The translations under genes were made by a program, and so were the position numbers. A model generated the notes under the pieces. The model saw only the letters and a list, made by a program, of their open reading frames with translations. It was not told the origin of the DNA and made no database searches. A DNA stretch of 64,000 nt from Perca fluviatilis (taxonomy: Eukaryota > Chordata > Actinopteri > Perciformes > Percidae), in contig NC_053119.1 in the NCBI RefSeq assembly GCF_010015445.1, forward strand, positions 22,467,050 to 22,531,049, given 5' to 3'. The first letter of the stretch is position 1. Every line of letters starts with the position of its first letter. Of the stretch, positions 18,913 to 28,650 are shown piece after piece.

Positions 18913-19779
18913 CAGTGATGCCACGTAACGCGTTACTTGTAATGCGTTACTCTAATCTGACCACTTTTTTCAGTAACGAGTAATCTAACGCGTTACTATT
19001 TCCAAACCAGTAATCAGATTAAAGTTACTTATCCAAGTCACTGTGCGTTACTATTTTTGTCATTTTCCTTAGTAAAAATATATATTTTTGCTTTCTTCTT
19101 GCGTCTCGGGGAGTGAAGTCACGTATGCAACAAGTCACGTTTTCAGCATGTAGTTCACGTTTACCACGCAGCGACACAAACGTAAACAACAATGGAGGGA
19201 GCAGAGAGATGTGCGTTTTCTAGCTGGAAATACAGTCACTATTTTGAGTTTGTGTCCGCTAAAGACGGCAATACTAAGGTTCGTTGTACACTCTGTGCTG
19301 GTGGCGACAAAGTGCTATCTAGCTACAAAAACACTACGTCAAATTTGAAGAAACATTTGGAGTCGCAGCACTGCAGTCAAACTTACAGAGCAAGTCCCAC
19401 CAGGTGGTGCCAAGCAGAGAGCAGGAGGCCCCCCACCACCCAAACAACAAAAGATGGACTTCGGTGCAAAACCAGTAAGTGGGGGAGAGTTGAAGAAGTT
19501 GGTCGGGCAGTAGGCCTACGTTGTAGCGGAAATGCTGCCCTTAAACACGGTTGACTGGCTCTCTTTCGTGCCATAATAAACCAGATCCCTACTACTGGCA
19601 ATGCCGAGCTGCCTCACAGTAAACCGGTTGTCATTTTTATGTTGAGGCTGTGGGGGGGGTTGTTGGCAGTTGCTGAATGTAACTAATAAAGTAACTCGTA
19701 ATCTAACTTCGTTACTTTTAAAATCAAGTAATCTGTAAAGTAGCTACGTTACTTTTTCAAAGTAACTGTGGCAACACTG
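18913..19779 (+). mobile_element. hAT-superfamily relic with BED zinc-finger start, 8-bp target duplication
   Basis: The element is 867 bp. Imperfect terminal inverted repeats begin CAGTGATGCCACGTAAC on the left and CAGTGTTGCCACAGTTAC (reverse complement) on the right. It is flanked by a perfect 8-bp duplication GAAATGAG (18905-18912 and 19780-19787), the hallmark size for hAT transposons. Inside both ends lie many GTTACTTT/AACGCGTTAC subterminal repeats, typical of transposase binding regions. It retains only the start of a transposase frame (19192-19554), so it is non-autonomous. The exact target duplication suggests insertion was not extremely old. Confidence 0.92.
19192..19554 (+). pseudogene. 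Truncated BED zinc-finger N-terminus of a hAT transposase
   Basis: The frame opens at the ATG and reads a BED-type zinc finger: aromatic residues in 'SWKYSHYFEF', the first pair CTLC and the second pair HLESQH, over roughly residues 11-60. BED fingers bind DNA at the ends of hAT elements. After about residue 65 the similarity moves to another frame (around 19454 onward, reading MDFGAKPVSGGELKKL), where stops follow soon. A frameshift plus stops therefore disable it, and the catalytic RNase-H-like domain and the dimerisation domain are absent. The start codon is natural for the family. It is a broken gene fragment within the mobile element, not a host gene. Confidence 0.85.
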
Positions 19780-19787
19780 GAAATGAG

Positions 19788-20259
19788 GGGCGGATCCTCG
19801 TCCTTTATTTTCCCGCCACCGTCCAGGGAAGGAAGGCAGAAACAAGCAGCATTGTTAAAGATGAAACATGAAGTGGGAGAGCGTAGAGAACTCTCTTTCT
19901 CTGCATATCGCCCATCTCACTTTTTTTGACATGCAAACGCTCTTGTTCCCTCCTTACAGTGAAATTGTTTCACAAGTTGCAATGGGAGGCTGTTGCGACG
20001 ACAGCGAATTCCAATTACCATATGAACAATTACCCTGCCGTCAGGGTTGGCAGTTCATTTATTTCAATTTGACTGACTTGGAGAATCACGCTCACCAAAG
20101 CAGCCAGCCCAGCCATTGTATTCAGGGCACCAGGCGGGGGATTGATGGGCCAGGTCCATTTCAGTGGGATCCAGCTGCTCTGGCCTAAATATGCTAAGAC
20201 CTTTAAAGTTGGCCCGTGACCCAAGGACTGTGTAAATCACACTTTGCTCTCCTAATAGA

Positions 20260-20298
<39 letters not shown>

Positions 20299-21098
20299 GT
20301 GTCTCCCAATTCTCACGCCTGTGTGCTTGTGTTTCTGTTGTGTCTACATGTGTCTGCCCTCTTGTGTATGTTTGTCTGTTTTGATATATGACCACAAGTC
20401 ACGGGTGCGAGCGTAACCCGCACACACCCACACTATCCTTTAAGGCACAGCACTTTTCCTCATTGGGACCGATATGCTGTTTGTGTGTCTGTTTACCGCT
20501 CCGTCACCATTTTCAAGGCTCCTGCTATCTCCCCTCTGCCAGCTGGACACTTGAGCAGCGAGTACCCAAAATCACAGGCGCGCGCACACACACACACACA
20601 CAAACTACAGATTTAAATGTGCATGTGTGCAGGGATACACATACACAGGCACACTCACTACTGCACATTTCATACCTTTCTCGGCAGCCGACCTCAATGT
20701 CTATTGTAATCTCTCAAGCTCTGTTTGTCTCTCAAACAAACACAACTTCTCTCTGTCTGGGCAGCAGCAGCTTGGGCTAATCTCCCAATGCTAACTGGCC
20801 TCCCCCACCCCCAGCTGGATGTTGCAGCTCTCCAGCGGGACAGAGTGGCTGTTTGCTGTGTGGACACAGCTGGCGGATGTGGAGAACCTGATTAAATGGC
20901 CTGGCCTGGCGGAGAAGAGCTACTTTCAGGAGCCAATGGCTTCTCCGACATCGCCGCCACATCCAGACGGTTGCTAATATACACCAACAGGTGTAGGGGC
21001 ATGCATGCATACACAAGCCCACTAATCAACTCGACTCACTCAGATATGCATCTGAGAGCCAACACGGCATATGAAAAATGCTGCCCACATCCACAAGT
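19788..21098. other. Non-coding stretch with CA/TG microsatellites
   Basis: It contains a TG microsatellite at 20262-20297 and a short CA tract at 20582-20602. The remainder is moderately GC-rich, with no exon or repeat I recognise. Confidence 0.6.
20262..20297. repeat. (TG)n microsatellite
   Basis: About 18 uninterrupted TG units. Confidence 0.97.
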
Positions 21099-21418
21099 AG
21101 GGCTGCAACTAAAGAAGGTTTTCATTATCAATTAATCTTCTGAATTCTTTAATAAATCAATTAATAGTTTGGTCTATAAAATGTCAGAAAACTGAATAAA
21201 GCTTAAAATGAGGTCCTACAATTTCTTGTTTTGTCTGACCAACAGTCTTAAACCAAAGTTACTCCATTTAAACCAATTAAAAAACTGCAAATCTTCACAT
21301 TTGAGAAACTGGAAATAGCAAATGTTTGACATTTTTTGCTTGATATATGACTTAAATGTTTAACTGATTCATTTTAAAATGCCCATCAAGTAATCGCTTA
21401 GTTGACTAATCGTTTCAG
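21099..21418 (+). mobile_element. GGGCTGCAAC-family repeat, most complete copy
   Basis: It starts 'agggctgcaactaaag' and runs through 'ggtctataaaatgtcagaaa', 'gtctgaccaacagtct', 'cacatttgagaaactgga' and 'tagttgactaatcgtttc'. This is a MITE-like repeat that I recall as ubiquitous in teleosts; its two ends are weakly complementary (GGGCTGCAAC and GTTGCAGCTC in fuller copies). There is no coding capacity. At least four other pieces lie in this window (6775, 25702, 26890, 38705). Confidence 0.7.
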
Positions 21419-21567
21419 AAAGTCATTTTCTTTGCGACACATTGCTTGATAGCTGCAGGGAATTTCTTTTCTCTCTCTCTCTCACTACTGTCAGAAGATC
21501 AGACTCTCTTTAAAGAACAGGTGATTTAATGTCTTGCTCAAGGGCACTTCAGCAGGTTTGATGCTTG

Positions 21568-21573
<6 letters not shown>

Positions 21574-21635
<62 letters not shown>

Positions 21636-21641
21636 AAACAC

Positions 21642-21704
<63 letters not shown>
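21574..21704. repeat. Interrupted (CA)n microsatellite
   Basis: Two long CA tracts (21574-21630 and about 21644-21704) are separated by an A8 run and CACAACAC. Open frames through it on either strand (runs of HTHT or VCVC) are artefacts. Confidence 0.97.
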
Positions 21705-21706
<2 letters not shown>

Positions 21707-22097
21707 CCTGCTTCCTCTGGTTGGAGGGCAGCTTCTTTAATCTGTACAGCACCCTGAGGCGATCCTCTGCTCCCAACACACACTCACTCTCCACATACAT
21801 GCATACAGCACGCATTTACGTTGCAACACACATGCAGCCACAATTAAGAAGTCAGGCAGGCAGACTGACTGCTGGGAAGGAATCCATTACACACCTTATT
21901 GGTCATAATGATTTCACTTCACCAGCATAAACGCCAATGAGCCATGAAGGTATCTTGTAATGTGGTTTAGTCTCAGTGCCCAGCTTTAGTTTGGTTTCAA
22001 GGGGAATACTGATCTTATAGTGACTGATTGCTCGCCTGCCATTTTATAGGAATTCTGATGAAAAAGATGTCACCAATGTGTGTTTATAGCTTCGGTA
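21705..22097. other. Short non-coding spacer
   Basis: Nothing recognisable apart from scattered CACACA motifs at 21775-21825. Confidence 0.5.
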
Positions 22098-22345
22098 TTA
22101 AAGGAATAGTTTTGGAAAACATGCCTTTTTGCTTTCTTTCCAAGAGTAAGATGAGAAGACAAGAAGAAGATATCAATCTCATGTCTGTGTCAGTGCAGAG
22201 ATGGAGGTGGGAGCGCTCAAAATAAAGCAGAGAGAAGCATCAAGCCTGGTTCTGTCCAATGTGAAAAAAATTACAGCTTCCAACACCTCAAAGCTCAGCA
22301 ATCAACACTTTGTATCTCGTTAGTTTAATCAGTGCATGAACAATT
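22098..22345 (+). repeat. 'TTAAAGGAATAGTTT' dispersed repeat, plus-strand copy
   Basis: It begins 'ttaaaggaatagttttgg' and continues 'ctttctttccaagagtaaga', 'caatctcatgtctgtgtcag', 'ctggttctgtccaatgtg' and 'tttgtatctcgttagtttaa', the order found in a common teleost repeat. An inverted copy lies at 23196-23451. Confidence 0.6.
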
Positions 22346-23195
22346 TGCTTATCCGGTTTACAATTTGTTTCTCCATCTGTCATGTACTTCTATGCAGCAT
22401 TAGCATGGCTTTAGCATGGGCTGCCAGACATGGTTGGTGTGGTTGCTGTGCTTGCTACCAAACCTGGTAACCTCACTGTGATGAGGAAAGGAGTTCAGTA
22501 TGCAAGCCTTACTTTTTCCATAAACACTATTTTTGCACCTACATGTGATGTAAGCATAATTAAGCACCTTCCCTTAAGGGACCTCACTCAGGACGTTTAC
22601 ATGCACTCAAGAAACCAGAGAACTCAGGTTATACCCTAGTAACCTGGTTACCGTGTACATGCAACAGGTCAGTAATGAGATGTCTTTCCTACCACAGACC
22701 TTAATTTGCTTTTCTTACTTAATTTAATTGATGGTGCTTACCGCTGACTTTTGATTTTTGTTGCTAGGTGTGTGTCTGTGACTGAGCAGTGAGAGGACAG
22801 ACAGACAGAGCAAAGCTTCTCCTCACGCCATGAAGGTGTTTAAATTTATCAAACAAGTTCAGCAGGGGGGGAAACAGACTTATGTAGACTTCTAGAGGAT
22901 ACTTTGTGTTAGTTTGTGTTGGTATTACCTTAAATACGAGGATGCACCACTTGTAATTATTACGTGTAATTATGAGTCCTTTCATCCCAAGCCCTGCTGT
23001 TACTTCTCCTGCACATACATACTTGTAAAGAGCAGATTACAAACTTGATTAAAAGAAATGGGGGTCCGCCAGGAGATACAGTAATTATGTTTTTTTTTTT
23101 ATTCCCCTACCCATTTACATGGCATTGAAGAAATCATCTTACTGGAGAAAGCCCAATGTAACCTGGTTACTGATGTACATACTGTTACAACAAGC
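22346..23195. other. Spacer between inverted repeat copies
   Basis: It contains several 'aacctggttac' plus 'tgtacatgc' motifs (22635-22665 and 23160-23180) and 'tttacatgcactcaag' at 22598. These resemble ends of a further MITE-like family, and the two groups face each other. No coding sequence is seen. There is a poly-T run at 23090-23101. Confidence 0.45.
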
Positions 23196-23451
23196 TGCGC
23201 CCAGTCACTGCACCCATCTGTTGTTCACCAAGAAATAGTTCCAGCAAGTAACTCCCCTGAAACCACAAGTTGGTTTCTTATACAAACATGTTTGCGTATG
23301 CATTAAACAAAGGTGTTACATGTGAGCTTTACAGATGTTGGTAGGTGTATTTTTAATGCAAAAGACATGTGATCAATATTGATCTCATCTAAGTCTTGGA
23401 AAGAAAGCAAATAGGTGCATTCCCACAAAATGTTGAGCTATACCTTTAAAC
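23196..23451 (-). repeat. 'TTAAAGGAATAGTTT' dispersed repeat, minus-strand copy
   Basis: On the minus strand from 23451 it reads 'tttaaaggtatagctcaaca', 'tttgctttctttccaagact' and, at the far end, 'aactatttcttggtgaacaa'. This is the same family as the 22098 copy but reversed and reaching further into the 3' end. Confidence 0.6.
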
Positions 23452-25701
23452 ACAGGTAGGAAAGTGTATGAATAGAGCACAAACTGTGAGAGATGAAATC
23501 TCTCTGGTTCTGTCTAGACGTGTGAGAGCTGAATGAGCGAGAGGTAACCTTAGGAAAGAAGGTAGGAGGCATGAGAGATGATCGAGAGACAGGACCAGAG
23601 GGGGGGGGGACAATCACACACACATTACTGACTTGAGTCTCAATAGTTCCTTTGTGCTAGTTGGCAGGTGCCTGTCACTTGTCAAAATGAGTCAGAGAGT
23701 GGATGTTGACTGAGCACTGGAATAGTGGTAGCATAAGCGTTGGCTGAGGCCCAGTAAGATTCCAGCTTTTGGTAATGACTAACAGCTATCAGGTAATAGC
23801 ACAAAGATTAGCTAGCTCTCCCCGGCATATGGAGAAAAGGTCACATTTGGAGCTTATAAGGTAATGGCTAAATTAGCTGCAAAAAATACCTCATAAAATG
23901 AAATAGCTTCCAGCGAGAAGGAGTACTTTCCGCTGGCCGTGCAGAAGGAAATAGACTGGGCTACTTTTTAATTAGTCGGACGACGAGAACTAATCACAGG
24001 AAGGTTAGAGTCTGATAAAATGTGTGAATGCCTCGACACAAAACCTCAAGTCATAACACAAGAGCAGCCTCTAACTTCCTCTTTTGCTCACAAATATTAA
24101 TGAAAAACCACATTTCCTTGGACTACCTCCAACCCAACTCCTTAGGGTCACACACTTCCACCAAATGTTCTTGATGCTATTGAAACCACTCCACAACACT
24201 CGTCCCTCCATCCGCTGACCCTCACAATCATCCATCATCTATCAGTGTTTCTGCAGCCGAAGGGGAGAGAGCTGCTAAGCAGGGCCTGACTAATGGCTAA
24301 ACAAACACCATTATCAGGCCTCGGTGGCCGAATGCTGAGCTACAGGAGTCCCAGAGCAGCTGAGGCTCTTTAATACTTAATCCCCGCTGCCCTGCTCTGC
24401 TAGCGGATGCTCTAAACTAAACTAGGATGGGTGGCACTGAAGGTCAACTTATGAGGGAATAAGCACAAAAACAGAGAGGAGATTTGAAGTAAAGAGGATC
24501 GTTATGCATACATTGCACACATATGCACAATCACTTATTGCAAAAGCTGAGTGGAGAATAGACTGTATTAGGAGGGGCTAGACAGAAATGTTGCCCACTC
24601 GTCTTGGCCAATTCCCTCTCTAAAAAAAAAGGCTCAGGGAGAAGTTAATGAGCCTGTTACAGCCGCACAGTTCCCCTGATAAGGCCGCTGATTACACCAC
24701 ATGTTCGGGCAAGAGGACTGTGCATGTGTGTGTTTGCATGCACATTTGTATTTGTGTCACCTGACCCAAAGCGGTCATCTGCTAATCGTATGTTCACAAG
24801 TCAGGAATGCACATTTTCTGATAAACACACTTTCACACACCAATCACTACTCTCGAGGCGCAATCTAGTCCTCTCACACTCGCTCGCCTACATACACCAG
24901 CTAAGTCACACCCATGATCACATTTCTCTCACTCACACACATACACACTCAATCAAGTGTGACTGAGTGGGCAAGCCACTCAATGAGAGTGGGTGATTAG
25001 GCCCTCAGAGAGGAGGCCTGACCTTTCCCTTCATATCAAGTCCTTCTTGCGCATGTGTGTTTTTATGAGTCAGTGGCTGTAAGCTCTCGGGCCCGCACCA
25101 CTTCACATCGAATGTCACTGACTTAAATGAGATGGCCAAACAGACAGTAGGCTGGAAGAGAGAAGCCAAAAATAGAAATAACCTAAAAAAGAAAGGAGAG
25201 AGAAAAAGAGTGCTGTCACAGATCAATCTTCTGTCTTGGTTGTCTCCATTTTTGCATAAAAAACAGCAAAGCTGAGATTTTAAAATTCCTTGTTGGTTGT
25301 GGAAATACCGTGCAGGCCCTTGTGGGTACACAAACCTCCCCCTCCTACTGTCGAGATGGTTGAGTCTGCACTTCCACGTTCTCAGAGCTCAGACGGACAG
25401 AGAGGCAGACCGTTGAGTCAGGCCTCTGAGGAGCAAGTGAGCAGGGGGCAACTGAGGTTTTGTTTGCGGGTTTGATGAGCTACTAAATGCAGAGGGTTAG
25501 TTAGCAGCCAAATTATATTTATAGGGTCTTTTTGAAGTACACAGAGCTTGTGTACCAGTAGACAGAAAGATGTTTGAGTCCATGTTTTACCTCTTACAAG
25601 GATAATCAGTTTATTACAACCTGCATCTTATGTTGTAACAATGTTGGTAACAACAGCACTCACCAGGTACACTGCCCGAAGTATGGGGATGAGACAACAT
25701 C
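23452..25701. other. Non-coding stretch, no recognised element
   Basis: Mostly unique-looking sequence. 23880-24000 (around 'ctttccgctggccgtgcaga') and 24250-24420 are balanced in composition and might be conserved non-coding DNA, but this is only an impression. Short CA patches occur at 24920-24950. Confidence 0.5.
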
Positions 25702-25925
25702 ACTACAGCTGAATCGATCAACAGAAAATAAATTAACTATTTTAATAGAAAGATAATTGATTAGTTCGTTTTTACCCCTATATGATAGGAAACCAAATCT
25801 TTATGGGCTTTGAACTGTTGGTCAGATTGATTACCGTCAGACAGATTTTTCGTTGTTTTCTGACATTTTAAAGACCAAACAATTCATTGTTAATAACAAT
25901 TAATTAGCAGATCAATTTAAGAAAA
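25702..25925 (-). repeat. GGGCTGCAAC-family repeat, minus-strand degraded copy
   Basis: It contains 'tttctgacattttaaagacc', 'gaactgttggtcagattg' and 'aatcgatcaacagaaaataa', all reverse complements of parts of the 21099 copy. Confidence 0.55.
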
Positions 25926-26889
25926 GAAAGCATACGATCCAGCTCCACACATCACAAAAAGGAAGTTCAATGAGGCAAGAAGCTCCAACTGTCAGAGAAT
26001 CAGACACGTTCAAAAAATCCCCAGGTTGTTTGGAAGAGAAAGAAAAGGTAAAAGGTAAATCTATTACCTGAAGTGTCTGTTGTAAACACCCATCACAGGT
26101 TCATCTGTGACCTTCCACAGTTGTTTTCCACAGTTGTGCAAAGAGGAATTATAACACTTCAGGTTGGCCCACTTTTAGTTTTCCCCTTCAAATAAAAGTG
26201 GCTTTGGTAAAGGTTTACAACCTGTCGGAATCATCTGACTGCTTGCTTTTCACCCCATCTGACTTTATTGTAGCGATGTCGCCATCTTCCCAGATCCCAA
26301 ACAGTTACTTTGGTGAGCACAATGTTGTCATATCCGATAGAAATGATGACCAACACTATAAAAACAAGTTGAGACAAACTGGAATTATCCTTTAATAGCA
26401 GGTTAAGTTATGTGATGCTGGCGGGACTACTTCCCATCTGTCTCGTCTCGCCCCTTTCCTCGGCTCTCTCCTCCCTTCATCACCGCAGATCTCAGAGGAG
26501 ATAGTGAACCGGCACTCACCGTTGACGGGCCGGAGGACGTGTGGCGCGACGCCCAGGTTAATTAAGTTTGAAATCGTGGAGATGATCAGTGGTGCTGCCA
26601 CTCAGGCTGCCAGCCTTCCTCCACTCCCTCGCCATGCCCCTGCTGCTACCAAAGTGTCTAGGCTGTCTGACAGGTAGAGAGGTGTTTGTGTGAGAAAAAT
26701 AATGTGTTATTTTGTATGTGACTTTGAAAGGGACGAGAAACCAGAAAGGGCTGTGAAACTATAAATCAATCGATTGATTGATTAGGCAGATTTAATTTCT
26801 TCCTTTTTTTTTTTTAAATTAAGGTGTTGTATGCAGTACAGACACTTTGTGATTTGGGGCTATATAACTAAAATAGACTTTACTTGCCT
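25926..26889. other. Non-coding stretch
   Basis: No exon or delimited element is recognised. A run of ATCAATCGATTGATTGATT at 26764-26782 belongs to the edge of a degraded repeat, and a T10 run lies near 26806. Confidence 0.5.
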
Positions 26890-27068
26890 GGAAAAGTAAT
26901 GATTTTAATTATCAATTAATTGTTTAAGTCACTCATCAAGGAAATCAGCAACACATTGAATGAAACATAAAATGTTTGCTTGAAAAATGAATGAAACTAT
27001 TAATTCATGATCAAAATAGTTGCTGATTAATTTAATTTCAATAGACTTAATGGTTTCATCTGTACTAG
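26890..27068 (+). repeat. GGGCTGCAAC-family repeat, degraded copy
   Basis: 'atgtttgcttgaaaaatgaa' followed by 'atcaaaatagttgctgatta' and 'caatagacttaatggtttca' match the 3' half of the family. It ends about 30 bases before a very long CA microsatellite. Confidence 0.5.
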
Positions 27069-27095
27069 GTATAGACACATGCATTCATATAGAGA

Positions 27096-27240
<145 letters not shown>

Positions 27241-27622
27241 TCAGTGTTGGAAAATAAAAGAAAATCACAGAGTCCCCAAATCCCGTCCAGACTACAGCCT
27301 TTTCTCTACCATGATTGCTCAGTTCCACTGGGGAACGGTTATAAGGAGCTGGAGCTGCGGTGATTGTTGACGGATGCCTATTGGAATGAGCAGCACGTAT
27401 AGCGCACTCCCTCCCCACCTCCACCACCACCTGTAATCCTGGAAAAATGGACTCTACGTATTAGTGAGACGCTTAAAAGGCAAGAGCCATTTCACACAGT
27501 CACACACACACACACAAATGCATACACACATTAAAGCCACCGGTACTACTCCTATAGAAGCTGAGGGATATCATTCCGCTGGCTCAGTATCAAAACCTTT
27601 AGTGCTGAGAGGTTGTTACGTA

Positions 27623-28650
27623 CAGTGGTGGAACACAATTACCGTACTTGATTAAATGTACTAGTACAAGTGCTTTAAAATTTTACTTAAGGGAATTGTA
27701 CTTCAGTGGTACTAGTTCCATAAAACCCATTATATTTTTGCATACAAAACATAATATATTATACAATACAAAATTCAAAATAGTATGTATTATAAACTTT
27801 TACATTTTCATGATTATACCCTGACCTCACACTTTTACTTAAGTAACATTTTGTTACTGTCGGACTTTTACCCTGAAATTCCACCAGGTGCGGATGCGCA
27901 GCGTTTCGGTTCTGCTCCGTTGTCCGCCATGTGTCATGCCACACCAGGAGCATCTCAGAAGTGGAGGGTTTTTTACTGACTGGTTTTGTTGTTTTGGTCA
28001 TTTTTCCTGGATATTTGTGCTTCTACCTTAAAAGTAAGTAGTCTACATAGTTTTGTATTTCTTCCAAATAGTCCAGTTATGAACGACACGGATCAAAGAT
28101 TTGTGGCTGTGTTTTAGTTGTTAAAATAGTGTAGTGATGAAATACAGGATTGGGAGTTTCCACAGGCTGTTTATTCTGAAAAGTGACCAGATTCTATAGC
28201 CCTTCCACTCCCTGCTTGGCCTGCTGAACACCACCGGGACACAGACGCGCCTGGTGGTATCTAGGGGTTATTGTAATGCCATATTTTTTTTACAGTTATA
28301 CTGAAGTAAAGGATCTGAATACTTCAAGTTTTCAAATTTTTATAATTTTTATGGCAGTGGTGCGCCTTATACTTAAATTTTTCCAAGATAAAGTCAGTTC
28401 CTAAAAACGGGTTTATATGAATTAAAGCATTAACAGATTTTCTTCACTTGTTTTAAGAAAAATGTATCTTTTAGGACCCAATTGTATCCAGAATGGTCTT
28501 TATAACATTGGGTCTTTTGCACTGTTACATAAAGTAGTTAAAATGATCTGCACTTTGACCAGTTGCAACAATAATATGCTACTTACACATTAATACATTA
28601 GTAAAAATATTCCAATAATATAATCAATATATAACTCTTCCGCCTCTGGT
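27623..28650. repeat. Degraded 'CAGTGGTGGAA' hAT-type repeat, possibly with nested insert
   Basis: It starts 'cagtggtggaacacaatt' and has the ACTTAAGTAA-type motifs typical of a common fish family (27655-27710, 27830-27850). At 28290-28325 'ctgaagtaaaggatctgaat' is another family motif, and 28590-28640 resembles its inner AT-rich part. A 12-bp inverted pair, CCACCAGGTGCG (27881-27892) and its near-complement (28246-28257), brackets a segment that may be a nested insertion. Termini and target duplication could not be fixed. Confidence 0.4.
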
